Shown piece after piece: positions 27,201 to 35,438 of a stretch of DNA of 64,000 bases (positions within the stretch are counted from its first letter, which is position 1; the number at the start of each line of letters is the position of its first letter). Below the pieces are notes generated by a model. The model ran no database searches. It was not told the DNA's origin and worked only from the letters and a program-made list of their open reading frames with translations. Both the position numbers and the translations under genes were made by a program. The stretch spans positions 62,001 through 126,000 of the forward strand of contig DGQE01000036.1 in assembly GCA_002389645.1 (NCBI GenBank). Reading direction: 5' to 3'. This DNA is from Flavobacteriales bacterium UBA4422. GTDB taxonomy: Bacteria; Bacteroidota; Bacteroidia; Flavobacteriales_G; Salibacteraceae.

Positions 27201-27270
27201 TCTAAAAAACTGGCGAGGAGCCATGGAACAATTCAATGATGTGGAATTTTACTTTTGGAACCATGAATAA
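24199..27270 (+). CDS. Reg_prop/Y_Y_Y sensor with a degenerate SpoIIE-like phosphatase domain
   Basis: A protein of 1023 residues. A signal peptide (residues 1-25) leads into about 600 residues of two-component-regulator propeller repeats (WIGTTAGLDQYL, LWVGTDEGVYIL, WIGHNWGVDRY). A Y_Y_Y domain follows (KFMYRLKGAHENWRTLS, about 675-735). Then come one TM helix (735-753), a coiled coil (757-815) and a C-terminal PP2C/SpoIIE-type domain (830-1023). In that domain the acidic metal ligands look altered: SDG is SAS at about 958, the terminal DD is ND at about 1012, and the DVSGHG-like loop reads TDVHVQG near 847. Signalling by conformation rather than catalysis is a plausible role. It overlaps genes on both sides. 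Confidence 0.85.
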   Translation: MRALRSNWIYSLIILITIAFNVQSQVSSFKHFGLDKSIFPSRIECISQAESGELLVGTLAGLVVYDGYTFRTMGLADGLAESSISSVFVSGDEVLLGHWAGNISRYFLEKDSIAQLSISSDLNFSSVKQMLKMNDGSILILTAEGKVYTYLNGNIERVLLPLRFDNEKVLQFSQKGSQLTLVLESQLLEADSKLKNLDWNEVYSTDVLSFTSACQVSDQLWLLGTEDGAYGLSVANGVQPQPRSFEETKGKSIQSFEKREQDEFWIATKDAGVLVLEVSSGSARSFNRENGLSYNQVRDVFVDREKTAWIGTTAGLDQYLGDAFMLYDHRGSLNGSLVWDILKVHDHIYALTLKGVEKYPLSPDGRLLKLKVSVDFNDEEPRQIIFNGDDLLYVLGSEGGLWRGSFSTDQFVKLNDLPFDAQCMEFVGSSLWVGTDEGVYILDDDKPLEHLTAEIGLGGNRVTGIYHSTQSNETWITALGGEATLYSEGKFKKYGRQQGLTSSVLQDAAFDLEGNIWFASYDKGVFYKEGDAFKALNDSVKLTSPTTFAIAVDKKGVVWIGHNWGVDRYDHANKTLDWFGEDEGFMGVEVNSGSIIIDESSTLWLGTLMGVLRFDPSRIVENEVACLLDIVRASLGAQNLLGTNQSSFELSSSNDLMVRFKGISLQNPSKNKFMYRLKGAHENWRTLSSNQPIEYLSLPVGDFQFELKAFNDSGVCSQSPATFEFSIKPPFYKTWWFYTIIFLLVILLVVFMDRYRVVNLLEKNRALEEKLSIKDQELIEIDEERVMASSALKSELSIIKGLEQRDKDRSQLETEMFNHFASFSEHQSDIGSHGIIAISCKDYRFVLFTDVHVQGISAHALRANLKATIWDHIPREFKPDEISNEVAIAIASLEKTFGKFKGINWLLSLDNFSERVFYKSNMSVFTFSHGVVEEVGNEYASSDKNGFKLPSTAPMFVCSASLFEQLNESGTKLYSKARIVEILKQKQSEPQKSIAKELLTDLKNWRGAMEQFNDVEFYFWNHE

Positions 27271-28069
27271 ACTTGTTTTTATTGGGCTTTTATTTCTTTG
27301 CTATAGTTGCTCTAACGATGCTTCTGAGAGTGCTGATGAGCAAGAACGACCTGCCGATTGGAAATCTAGTTTTGAGTTGGTAGTTGCGTTGGACTCTACC
27401 AATGATGAATTCGTAGATCTTCATATTGTTTCCAGCAAGCAATCCGAATCGTTGAGTGTGTTAATAGATCAGGCTTATGACTTGGCGTTTTCGGGTGATG
27501 CTGATGTTTTCGGAACCACATTGTTTGGAGAAGTAGATCAAGAGAATCAACTTGAACCGAAAAAACTGCTTGAGAGTTTAGAGTTTTTCGATACCGTTTA
27601 TGTTGAAGATCTAATCACCGGAGAATTAAAAGATACAGTCGTAGACCTCAGTTTTAATAAGTCTGCGGTAACCCTGTTAACCATTCTTTTTTCTATTTCT
27701 GATGATCACAGCATTGACATGAAACCCACTTTACTATCTATGGGTAAACAAGTTTTCAATGAAGAAACGGGTCAACTTCGTGGCTTTTCTGATAAATTTT
27801 TCGTGGCGGTGAATGATGGGGTTGAAATTGATACAGAGAACTATGATAAAATGATCATTTCCTCAGATAGTCTAGGCCAGTTTAACATTAGTTCGTTTAT
27901 GATTTACAATGAAGAGACTACCAAAGGGTTGGGAGAAATCATCAGCGATCGGCATGGCGTTCATGAATTTTATGAAATGAATTTCAGTCTTGAATTTGAT
28001 TATTCAAAAGCTGAGCTGACGCTTAAAAACCTTACGATTAGCCCTGCAGATGAGCCTAAACTGATTTAA
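27263..28069 (+). CDS. Lipoprotein of unknown function, coupled to the propeller sensor
   Basis: A protein of 268 residues from the Met that opens the lipoprotein signal (MNKLVFIGLLFLCYSC, lipidated Cys near residue 16). The mature protein is acidic and beta-rich with no motif I recognise. The start lies inside the last codons of the sensor gene (8 bp overlap), so the two are probably translationally coupled. It may present or bind the ligand sensed by the propeller, but this is inference from position only. Confidence 0.75.
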   Translation: MNKLVFIGLLFLCYSCSNDASESADEQERPADWKSSFELVVALDSTNDEFVDLHIVSSKQSESLSVLIDQAYDLAFSGDADVFGTTLFGEVDQENQLEPKKLLESLEFFDTVYVEDLITGELKDTVVDLSFNKSAVTLLTILFSISDDHSIDMKPTLLSMGKQVFNEETGQLRGFSDKFFVAVNDGVEIDTENYDKMIISSDSLGQFNISSFMIYNEETTKGLGEIISDRHGVHEFYEMNFSLEFDYSKAELTLKNLTISPADEPKLI

Positions 28070-28656
28070 GCTCTTTCTAGGTTAATAAACAATTCACTTC
28101 CCATTCTTGGTTTTATACTGTTCTTAGAACGCTCAAAATGCTTGAAATTAAAAAGTGCGCTGAAGTATCGCTCGTATTCTGCTTTGCTGCCGCCAAAAGG
28201 AGGGTGGTCATTTCCAAAATCAGTATCGAACAAAAGGCCAACTATTTTCCCGTCATCTTTTAAAAGTCGATAAGCGTTTTCTACATATGCTTGTCGCAGA
28301 GAAGGATCTAGTGCACAGAAAAACGTTTGCTCAACAATGATGTCAAATTGGTCATCGATCTTGAAAAAGTCATCTAACAATATCTGCTCGTGCGGAAATG
28401 TTGTTACCCGCTGTTTGATGTGATCAATAGCAGATGGAGCAATGTCCAAGAGGTAGACATTCTTAAAGCCGATGGAGTAGAGGTATTCACCTTCCCAAGC
28501 ATTGCCACAGCCGGGAATGAGTATGCGAAGCGACTTATCTTTAACCTGATCAAAGTACTCTTTTATTGGGGTTGAAACATGTCCGATATCCCAACCAGTC
28601 TGGTTATTCTGCCAGCGGTTTTCCCAATAGCTTTGATCCAATGCTCGACTGCTCAT
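28066..28656 (-). CDS. TPMT-like SAM-dependent methyltransferase
   Basis: A protein of 196 residues from the Met 1 bp after the ribBA stop. A longer frame would run into ribBA. Motif I is IPGCGNAWEGEYL, preceded by the WENRWQNNQTGWDIG segment characteristic of the thiopurine S-methyltransferase-like group. The VEQTFFCALDP motif follows. The family methylates thiols, selenium, tellurium or halide compounds. The actual substrate is unknown. It is transcribed with ribBA, and its stop overlaps the end of the convergent lipoprotein gene by 4 bp. Confidence 0.87.
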   Translation of the reverse strand: MSSRALDQSYWENRWQNNQTGWDIGHVSTPIKEYFDQVKDKSLRILIPGCGNAWEGEYLYSIGFKNVYLLDIAPSAIDHIKQRVTTFPHEQILLDDFFKIDDQFDIIVEQTFFCALDPSLRQAYVENAYRLLKDDGKIVGLLFDTDFGNDHPPFGGSKAEYERYFSALFNFKHFERSKNSIKPRMGSELFINLERA

Positions 28657-28657
28657 C

Positions 28658-29875
28658 TTACAGTTTTTTCTTGTCAGAAAAATGAAGGTCGTGGCCCATT
28701 TTCTCCTTTTTCGTATGCAGGTAAAAGTGATTGTGAGGATTCGACTCAATCTCGATGGCGACAACTTCAGTGATTTCTAAACCGTATCCAATTAATCCAG
28801 CACGTTTCTTTGGGTTATTGCTGATCAACTTCATTTTAGCTACTCCAAGATCATTGAGGATTTGAGCTCCCACACCATAGTCGCGTTCGTCCATTTTAAA
28901 GCCTAATTCTAAATTGGCTTCAACAGTGTCTCTTCCTTCTTCTTGCAGCTTATAGGCTTTTAACTTATTGGCCAAGCCTATTCCCCGGCCTTCTTGCTGC
29001 ATATATACAAGAACTCCTTTTCCTGTTTTTTCTATCAGCTTCATTGTCTCGTGCAGCTGCGGTCCGCAATCACACCTGTACGAACCAAAAATATCTCCAG
29101 TAACGCATGATGAATGCACACGCACAAGAATTGGCTCATCCTTTTCCCAGGTGCCCTTGGTTAGAGCCACATGCTCTTCGCCCGTTGTGGTTTGAGTATA
29201 AGCGTGCATCATAAAATCGCCCCATTGCGTAGGGAGTTTCACAGAAACACCCTTGTCAATGATGCTTTCGTGCTTCATACGGTATGCAACCAAATCAGCG
29301 ATAGAAATGATTTTTAGATCAAACTTTTCAGCAATAACTGTCAATTGAGGAAGTCTTGCCATCGTTCCATCTTCATTCATGATCTCTACCAACACACCCG
29401 CAGGTTGAAGCCCAGCAATCCTCGCAAGGTCAATCGTTGCTTCAGTATGTCCGGTTCTTCTCAACACTCCTCCTCGCTTCGCACGAAGAGGGAAAATATG
29501 TCCTGGCTTTCCTAAATCTTCTGGCTTTGTTTCTGGATCGATGAGGGCTTTTATTGTAAGTGCTCTATCGCTGGCACTAATCCCTGTAGTAACGCCTTTT
29601 CCGTTTAGGTCAACTGAAACGGTAAAAGGTGTTTCATGTAACGCTGTGTTTTTAGGAACCATTAAATCCAATCCCAATTCATCGCATCTATCTTCCACTA
29701 ATGCTGTGCAGATCAGTCCACGGCCATGAGTTGCCATGAAGTTGATGATTTCAGGTGTAATATGATCAGCAGCAGCAATAAAATCTCCTTCGTTTTCTCT
29801 GTCCTCATCATCTACAACGATGATCACTTTTCCATTCTTAATATCTTCTAACGCTTCTTCTATTGTATTCAACAT
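28658..29875 (-). CDS. ribBA: Bifunctional 3,4-dihydroxy-2-butanone-4-phosphate synthase / GTP cyclohydrolase II
   Basis: A riboflavin-pathway fusion of 405 residues. Residues 1-200 form the RibB domain, with the acidic DDEDRENEGDF loop and HTEATIDLARIAG. Residues 205-400 form the RibA domain, with zinc-binding Cys in VTGDIFGSYRCDCGPQ and the QEGRGIGLANKLKAY motif. It makes the two precursors, dihydroxybutanone phosphate from ribulose 5-phosphate and the pyrimidine from GTP. No FMN riboswitch is evident upstream. Confidence 0.97.
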   Translation of the reverse strand: MLNTIEEALEDIKNGKVIIVVDDEDRENEGDFIAAADHITPEIINFMATHGRGLICTALVEDRCDELGLDLMVPKNTALHETPFTVSVDLNGKGVTTGISASDRALTIKALIDPETKPEDLGKPGHIFPLRAKRGGVLRRTGHTEATIDLARIAGLQPAGVLVEIMNEDGTMARLPQLTVIAEKFDLKIISIADLVAYRMKHESIIDKGVSVKLPTQWGDFMMHAYTQTTTGEEHVALTKGTWEKDEPILVRVHSSCVTGDIFGSYRCDCGPQLHETMKLIEKTGKGVLVYMQQEGRGIGLANKLKAYKLQEEGRDTVEANLELGFKMDERDYGVGAQILNDLGVAKMKLISNNPKKRAGLIGYGLEITEVVAIEIESNPHNHFYLHTKKEKMGHDLHFSDKKKL

Positions 29876-30122
29876 CGTTTTCGATTTGGGGGTGCAAATT
29901 TACCAAAGCTTTGTCGCCATCGACATGTTTATGGGAACTAAACACGGAATGAGGAAGCATGTTTCAAAGTAACTTTTCGGTTTTCTTTCTTTCAAACTGA
30001 AATATTGGCTTTATTTTTATAAATAAATGGATATCAGACTGTTAAAATGGCACTTAAATTTTATTTGGACTGCTAAATCGTCAGATTTTTCATGATGGAA
30101 CGAGACTTGACTTAAGCGTGTT

Positions 30123-30581
30123 ATGAAAACATTAAAATTTAATACGATGAAACCAATCATGCAAAACACAAGACCTTATTCAGGTTATTTCCCAACATTT
30201 TTTGACGAATTGTTCAATGACCTAAACTCTTCCACATTACCAAAAACAACAACTCCAGCGGTAAATGTGAGAGAAAATGAAACAATGTATAGTATAGAAG
30301 TGCTCGCGCCAGGCTTTAGTAAAGAAGACATCACTATAGACATGGAAAGCAATGTTTTGACTATTAGCGGTGAGGCTAGGAAAGAAGAAATGAATGAGAA
30401 AGAGAAGTTCACAAGAAAAGAGTTTAACTTTCAGTCGTTCAAGCGATCGTTTACATTGCCTGAAAACAAGATCGATACTGAAGCAATTGAGGCAAAGTAC
30501 GTAGACGGAGTGCTGAAAGTGAGTCTTCCAAAGCTAGCTGAAGAGTTGAAGAAAACACAGAAGCGTATCGCTGTAGTGTAA
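30123..30581 (+). CDS. Small heat-shock protein (Hsp20/alpha-crystallin)
   Basis: A protein of 152 residues. The alpha-crystallin domain lies at about 42-140, with PAVNVRENETMYSIEVLAPG, the EDITIDMESNVLTISGE strand and the C-terminal ADGVLKVSLPK-like signature (VDGVLKVSLPK). It acts as an ATP-independent holdase that keeps unfolded proteins soluble. ATG codons at 30123, 30147 and 30159 are all possible starts. The upstream 247 bp gap is AT-rich and shows no clear heat-shock element. Confidence 0.93.
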   Translation: MKTLKFNTMKPIMQNTRPYSGYFPTFFDELFNDLNSSTLPKTTTPAVNVRENETMYSIEVLAPGFSKEDITIDMESNVLTISGEARKEEMNEKEKFTRKEFNFQSFKRSFTLPENKIDTEAIEAKYVDGVLKVSLPKLAEELKKTQKRIAVV

Positions 30582-30615
30582 TGTAGAGTAAGACATAAAA
30601 GTGTCAAGGTCAGAA

Positions 30616-30652
30616 ATGCCGCACCTGCAAAAACGGGTGCGGCATTTTTTCT
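30616..30652 (+). terminator. Rho-independent terminator after hsp20
   Basis: ATGCCGCACC / GGTGCGGCAT form a perfect 10-bp stem around a 10-base loop, followed by T6. It lies 35 bp after the hsp20 stop and fixes the start of the next gene downstream of it. Confidence 0.92.
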
Positions 30653-30681
30653 TTTATAGCACAACGTGTTACTTTGCTCGT

Positions 30682-31356
30682 ATGTGGTCAGACCAAATCA
30701 TATCCTATTATTCTCAACTTGAATGTCCTAAAATTCCAAGTCAGTATTCGTGTATGAATCCATACAAGAATGCAGATACAATGATGGTAGTGCGATTGTT
30801 TGCCGAGAAGTATCTGAATGATAATCATAAACGAACATTATTGTTTGGAATCAATCCCGGCAGATTTGGTTCGGGCATTACAGGAATTTCTTTTACCGAT
30901 CCTGTTCGATTAAAAGAGGATTTAGCGATCGATCATAATTTTGAAATGAGACCTGAGTTGTCCAGTCAATTCATTTACAAAATGATCAGTGCGTATGGAG
31001 GAGCCGAACTTTTCTATAGAGACTTTTTCATTTCAGCAGCTTATCCTTTGGGTTTTTTGAAAGATGGTAAGAACATTAACTACTACGAATTTGATAATTG
31101 GAAAAGCATCATGTTGAATCATATTATCTCGGAAATGAATGCACATATGCAATTCAACATCAATAGAGATGTATGTTTCATTGTTGGGAAAGGAGAAAAT
31201 TTTAAAGTGCTGAAAGCATTGAATGTCGAACATCAATGGTTTAAAAAAGTCAAGCCACTTCCACATCCTAGATGGATTCTTCAATACAAACGCAAGCATG
31301 AGCAAGAGCACATAGCAAATTACCTAGCGGAACTATCTGCTTCAATCGCGAAATAA
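30682..31356 (+). CDS. SMUG2-type uracil-DNA glycosylase family protein
   Basis: A protein of 224 residues from the Met at 30682, chosen because upstream in-frame codons lie inside the hsp20 terminator. It has the glycosylase motif I region LLFGINPGRFGSGITG followed by FTDPVRL, and the C-terminal motif PLPHPRWILQ with the catalytic-loop His. This matches the SMUG2 (formerly DUF4918) branch of the uracil-DNA glycosylase superfamily, which removes damaged bases from DNA. The exact lesion specificity is not shown by the sequence. Confidence 0.9.
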   Translation: MWSDQIISYYSQLECPKIPSQYSCMNPYKNADTMMVVRLFAEKYLNDNHKRTLLFGINPGRFGSGITGISFTDPVRLKEDLAIDHNFEMRPELSSQFIYKMISAYGGAELFYRDFFISAAYPLGFLKDGKNINYYEFDNWKSIMLNHIISEMNAHMQFNINRDVCFIVGKGENFKVLKALNVEHQWFKKVKPLPHPRWILQYKRKHEQEHIANYLAELSASIAK

Positions 31357-31431
31357 CCTACTCATATTCATTTCCTTCCGTTTATCACATTGTATGAGGT
31401 GATCTAGGTTTTTAGGTTGTTACTTTGGGTA

Positions 31432-31941
31432 ATGCTCAAGAAACTACCACTTCCATTCTTCATCATTCTATTGGCAGGTATTGCTCTAGGTCTGATCATG
31501 AGTTTTAAGGCTATGATGCCATACTTGTATTGGGGAGAAATGGAAAAGTTCATTTGGTATCGCAGCGCACTACCTCATGTTTTAAACTATCTTTTTTGGC
31601 CAGTTTTAGTTCCTTTTATATATGCCACTTTTCTGAAGTTTAAAATAGGGAAGGAGGGTTCAATCTCCGACAAACTAATAACAGTTGCGATCAGTTTTGC
31701 CATTCCTTTATTGCATGAGTTTATTACAACATTCATTTATTTCATGCTGCTCGCAGGGCTTGACATTGTATACTTTAATGAAAGTATTTGGTTGCAGGTG
31801 AAGGCTGCATTTCCGGGTGTTTATATTGGAAGAATAGTTGAGTTTTGGATTGTTTATGGCCTTTTTGCTGCATTCGATTATTATAAACGATTGAAAAATA
31901 AGCAGGCAGAGTTAAGTAGGATTGAATCTCTAAATTTTTAG
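31432..31941 (+). CDS. Truncated LytS-type sensor kinase, membrane part only
   Basis: A protein of 169 residues with four TM helices (about 7-27, 45-68, 80-107, 120-148) and a short helix ending YYKRLKNKQAELSRIES. In LytS/His_kinase (PF06580) proteins of Bacteroidota this helix continues into a segment containing the HPHFLFN box. Here the frame stops five residues after that helix, so the kinase domain is missing. The next frame begins four bases later with the inside of an unrelated TPR kinase. I read this as the 5' half left by a deletion, although an independent small membrane protein cannot be excluded. Confidence 0.6.
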   Translation: MLKKLPLPFFIILLAGIALGLIMSFKAMMPYLYWGEMEKFIWYRSALPHVLNYLFWPVLVPFIYATFLKFKIGKEGSISDKLITVAISFAIPLLHEFITTFIYFMLLAGLDIVYFNESIWLQVKAAFPGVYIGRIVEFWIVYGLFAAFDYYKRLKNKQAELSRIESLNF

Positions 31942-31945
31942 CAAT

Positions 31946-33439
31946 TTGAGTATTCTCAACAATGAGCTTAAAGACTATGAATCTTCGCAATATTACATCG
32001 ATAAAGCCCTTGAAATCATTGAAGAAGGTGACAGCCGGTCTTTATCTGCACTTTTTAATACTAAGGCCCAGAACTTTATAGGTCAAAATGTTCTTGATAG
32101 TGCTATTCATTATTCAGAATTGAGTTTGTCACTTCGCTCTAAATCAGACCTTAAAGGACAAGCGATAAACCTGAATAATCTTGGATATATATACGCCCTG
32201 AATAATGAAAGTGATAGATCGCGAGAGTATTTCGAGAGGGCAGTAAAAATTAGAGAAGAGACGGGAGACCTTTTTGGAATTGCTTCTATATTCATTAATA
32301 TGGCCGATTTAGCCATAGGAGAGAAAAATCTAAATGAAGCAAATCGTCTTTTACAAAATGCTAGAATACTAAGTGAAAAGGTTGGTAGCCAGCAGATAGA
32401 TCTCCGGATGTACGCGTCTTTTGCTAAGCTTGAAGAAGCACGAGGAAATTCGGGAGAAGCCTTAGATTATTTGAAAAAGTATCAGGTAATCAACGATAGT
32501 TTAGCGAGACAAGATCAGACTAAGAATTTGCAGTATGCTCAATATGGCGTAGCACTTACTGAAGCGCAAAGCAAAGTGAAACGAATTCAAAAGGAAGAGC
32601 AGTTGCGCAACGAAACCATTGAACGACAGCGTATCATCAATATGCTTTTAGGAGTTGGCATTGCCATCGTAATTGGTTTGTTATCGTTGCTTATTTATCA
32701 GCTTAAAATGCTAACAGACCTGCGAAAGGAGCTTGCAAAGGAACGTGATGAAGCCAAGCATAATGCTGAGTTTAGAAGAGAAACACTCAATTCAGTAGTT
32801 CATGAATTAAGAACCCCAATGAATGCGATCATTTCTTTAGCTGATCTTATTCGTTCTGAGGCGGATATTACGGAGGTTAAAAAGCTGACTCAGCTGCTTT
32901 CAAAAAGTAGTAATCGATTGCTGACCACAACGAATAATATTCTAACCTATTCGAGGATAGAGCAAGGCTCTGTGGATGTTGTATTGCGACCGGTAGACTT
33001 GGCCGAATTAGTTTCAGAGTTGTGTTCGATGCTTGAAATTAAAGCAAAGTCAAAAGGTCTAGAATTTACCAAGGATATTCCTAAGAGCTTAATAGCAAAC
33101 TTGGATCGCTCTATTATTGAGATAGTAATGATGAATCTGATTGGAAATGCAATAAAATTCACAAAATCGGGTGGTGTTGATGTTTCTCTAAAAGAAGGCG
33201 ATGACTACATTCAAATAAGCGTTTCAGATACTGGAAAGGGCATCTCAGAAGATGATTTTGATAATCTATTTGATCCGTTTTTTCAGGGAAATGATGACGG
33301 CTTGGTTAGAATTGAAGGAACGGGCTTAGGACTTTCTATTTGCAAGTATTACGCAGATTTGATATCGGCTAAAATTAGAGTGCGAAGCAAAGTAGGCGAG
33401 GGTAGTGTGTTTTCCTTGTTTATCAAAAAGCAGACTTAG
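31946..33439 (+). CDS. TPR-containing histidine kinase, probably truncated at the N-terminus
   Basis: The frame of 497 residues begins (TTG) in the middle of a TPR repeat, without signal peptide or first repeats. About five TPR units (to residue 185) are followed by a coiled coil, one TM helix (about 230-250), a HisKA domain with His286 in VVHELRTPMNAI, and a HATPase_c domain (N-box MNLIGNAIKFT, G-boxes SDTGKGIS and GTGLGLSI). There is no receiver domain. Kinases of this type normally have an exported TPR sensor, which would need a signal sequence. The intact kinase core suggests a recent truncation or an N-terminus lost by rearrangement. Confidence 0.8.
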   Translation: MSILNNELKDYESSQYYIDKALEIIEEGDSRSLSALFNTKAQNFIGQNVLDSAIHYSELSLSLRSKSDLKGQAINLNNLGYIYALNNESDRSREYFERAVKIREETGDLFGIASIFINMADLAIGEKNLNEANRLLQNARILSEKVGSQQIDLRMYASFAKLEEARGNSGEALDYLKKYQVINDSLARQDQTKNLQYAQYGVALTEAQSKVKRIQKEEQLRNETIERQRIINMLLGVGIAIVIGLLSLLIYQLKMLTDLRKELAKERDEAKHNAEFRRETLNSVVHELRTPMNAIISLADLIRSEADITEVKKLTQLLSKSSNRLLTTTNNILTYSRIEQGSVDVVLRPVDLAELVSELCSMLEIKAKSKGLEFTKDIPKSLIANLDRSIIEIVMMNLIGNAIKFTKSGGVDVSLKEGDDYIQISVSDTGKGISEDDFDNLFDPFFQGNDDGLVRIEGTGLGLSICKYYADLISAKIRVRSKVGEGSVFSLFIKKQT

Positions 33440-34062
33440 TCAAGAAACTTCCAGTACATTCTTAACTCCATCTTCCCATCTTCACTTTTTACAACAACAG
33501 GATTTTCTTTAAATATGTGGTAGTTTAAGTTGCTCTCACCGAGAGGGATATTTGAAAAAGCCCTTCTTCCGAAGAAGTCTAACGCCAATGAAGTAGGTTG
33601 AATTCTTACGGTGTCTTCAGGCATTACGTTTGTAACAAAGGGCGCTGATTCTGAAAATGTGCCTTCTGCATTCCCTAGTGAATATGTTACACCTTTGAAG
33701 CTCACTATCAAGGCAGTATATTCAGATTCGCCAATTATTTCGAACCGATCTACATACCTGAATGATGCCCTGAATGGGTGGATTAATTCATCTGACTTGA
33801 AGGCCCCGTCTGAAAAGGCAGTTAATTTGAGTTCGTAGTTTCCTTCAAGCTCAAATTGACGCTCGAAATTATCACCTATGTAGCCTCTGTCATCATTGAA
33901 TTCCCACGTAAGGAACTCATAGTTTTTGCTGCAACTTTCTAAAATAAGATTGTCACCTGCTTCTAGGTAGTCACCAAAGTCTATACATGCTTCTGGTTTT
34001 TTCTCGCATGAAGAAAATACCACAAGAGCGCAAAGTGTTAGCCGTATCGAAAAATTCTTCAT
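33436..34062 (-). CDS. Lipoprotein with a PKD-like domain
   Basis: A protein of 208 residues. The signal peptide ends at a lipobox (VVFSSC, lipidated Cys19). The mature protein contains ESCSKNYEFLTWEFNDDRG and LEGNYELKLTAFSDG, which resemble the core strands of a PKD or immunoglobulin-like fold. The C-terminal 90 residues are unassigned. The stop overlaps the end of the convergent kinase gene by 4 bp, and the start is 2 bp downstream of the next gene in the same operon. Function unknown. Confidence 0.75.
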   Translation of the reverse strand: MKNFSIRLTLCALVVFSSCEKKPEACIDFGDYLEAGDNLILESCSKNYEFLTWEFNDDRGYIGDNFERQFELEGNYELKLTAFSDGAFKSDELIHPFRASFRYVDRFEIIGESEYTALIVSFKGVTYSLGNAEGTFSESAPFVTNVMPEDTVRIQPTSLALDFFGRRAFSNIPLGESNLNYHIFKENPVVVKSEDGKMELRMYWKFLD

Positions 34063-34064
34063 CT

Positions 34065-34742
34065 CTAAAAACTTAATTGTAAACCAATTTCTGGTGCTCT
34101 ATTTATTTGATTCAGACTTATCCTGAAGTTTTCAAGCGTGAAAGGATTTTTTTGGTTGTAAACCGGTTTTTTTAATGACTTCACATTGTTTCTTAAAGCG
34201 AAGTATAAGCCTGTTCCTAAAACTGCTGCTCCAATACTTCCGAAATACAATGCGTTGACGGTGTTATACCTACTTTCTGCTGATTCAGAAGAAACCCTGA
34301 AATATTCTGATTTAAAGTTTTCTTGAACTAAAATCTCATGCTGGTTTTTGCGAAACACATGAAGAAAAGGAAGCGCCACCAAACCTGCTCCTGCTAGCAT
34401 CAGTGGAGCCGTTCGTCGCATAAAAATCTTTTGTTTGTGCTCGTCCATAGCAAATTGGTAGTCAATGAATGCTGGATCAGGCTTAAGCTCGATGTAATGG
34501 CCAACAGAGTCTTTTTCTGGGATAGTGATTTTAGACTTATAAAGTTTGTAGGTTGGTGACCACACTTCAATTCTATGCTCGCCAGGCACTATATTTTGAA
34601 AGTTTGATACTGGGAGTATTTCTCCGTCTAGCTTGATGAATACTGAACTTCCACCGTTGATGAAAAAGCGCACTTTAGTTGAGTCCTGCGCGGAAAGGCT
34701 TACAGACAAAACAAACAACATGAAGGCTAGAATTTTTGACAT
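34065..34742 (-). CDS. Exported protein with a PEGA-like domain and two membrane segments
   Basis: A protein of 225 residues with a signal peptide ending near SLSA. A small beta domain follows (about 20-90; SVFIKLDGEILP and IVPGEHRIEVWSP resemble PEGA repeats that sit at surfaces). Two hydrophobic helices follow (about 112-130 and 168-185). No catalytic residues are visible. It precedes the PKD-like lipoprotein by 2 bp and is probably co-transcribed with it. Function unknown. Confidence 0.72.
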   Translation of the reverse strand: MSKILAFMLFVLSVSLSAQDSTKVRFFINGGSSVFIKLDGEILPVSNFQNIVPGEHRIEVWSPTYKLYKSKITIPEKDSVGHYIELKPDPAFIDYQFAMDEHKQKIFMRRTAPLMLAGAGLVALPFLHVFRKNQHEILVQENFKSEYFRVSSESAESRYNTVNALYFGSIGAAVLGTGLYFALRNNVKSLKKPVYNQKNPFTLENFRISLNQINRAPEIGLQLSF

Positions 34743-34802
34743 TGGGTAAAACTAAAGGAATTTAAAATAAACGTGCATGGCAACTAGAATATGGATAACG
34801 AA

Positions 34803-35342
34803 TTAAAGGGGAACGAATCGTTTTGGGTTCAAGATATCCGCTAATTCTGGCGGTCCTGTAAAATACTTCCCTTTAAAATCATCCAACTGATCGATGGTTT
34901 CTTGCGAAAGTAATTCGCTGATTTCGTCCATCGCTTTATCGCTAATTGCATAAGGGAAAATGGATTCCATCATCTTGTCGCCAAGACAGTGCGCATGAAA
35001 TGAGAATTCGGCAGATGATTCTATCGGTTTACCAGTCATCAAACAAGTGTCAGTGTTTGATGCAGTAAACTCGTTTTTCTGAAGATTGTTCAAGAAATAC
35101 GCTTCAATGCTTCTAAGTGACTCTTTTGAAAGATCGTTGCGCATATTTTCAGCGCAAGCTTTACACATGGCATATTCAAAAATGGGTTCGATTATTTCTA
35201 AGTCGGGAACTCGTCTAAATATGCGTTCTACAAAGTATTCACTGCCTGACAAAACCAGTTCGCTCTTGCATACCAAACAATGATCAATTAGTTTCCCTGT
35301 CTCAGAATCTCTGAAACGATCGTCAATCGACTTTTCATTCAT
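34803..35342 (-). CDS. Cytoplasmic protein with two CxxC pairs, unknown function
   Basis: A soluble protein of 179 residues without signal peptide. Two Cys pairs (HCLVCKSEL near residue 22 and MCKACAENM near residue 59) and further Cys/His residues (CLMTGK, FHAHCLG near 100-118) could bind zinc. The C-terminus is acidic and helical. I do not recognise a family. It is separated from the following gene by 60 bp and divergent from the prolyl oligopeptidase. Confidence 0.7.
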   Translation of the reverse strand: MNEKSIDDRFRDSETGKLIDHCLVCKSELVLSGSEYFVERIFRRVPDLEIIEPIFEYAMCKACAENMRNDLSKESLRSIEAYFLNNLQKNEFTASNTDTCLMTGKPIESSAEFSFHAHCLGDKMMESIFPYAISDKAMDEISELLSQETIDQLDDFKGKYFTGPPELADILNPKRFVPL

Positions 35343-35438
35343 CGTTCAATGATAACTATATATCCCAAAATCCGTCACTTCTGTCTTTAAACGCTTTTAT
35401 TGAAAACTCGTGTTATATTTTCGCTAAAACAATTAACC

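Noticed and set aside
28657..28764. N-terminal extension of the methyltransferase gene
   Set aside because: It would run antiparallel-free but in a different frame through the end of ribBA, while a Met lies one base after the ribBA stop.
28658..30122. An FMN riboswitch upstream of ribBA
   Set aside because: The leader is short and AT-rich and lacks the conserved FMN aptamer core.
30601..30681. N-terminal extension of the SMUG2 gene
   Set aside because: These codons lie in the terminator hairpin of the previous gene.
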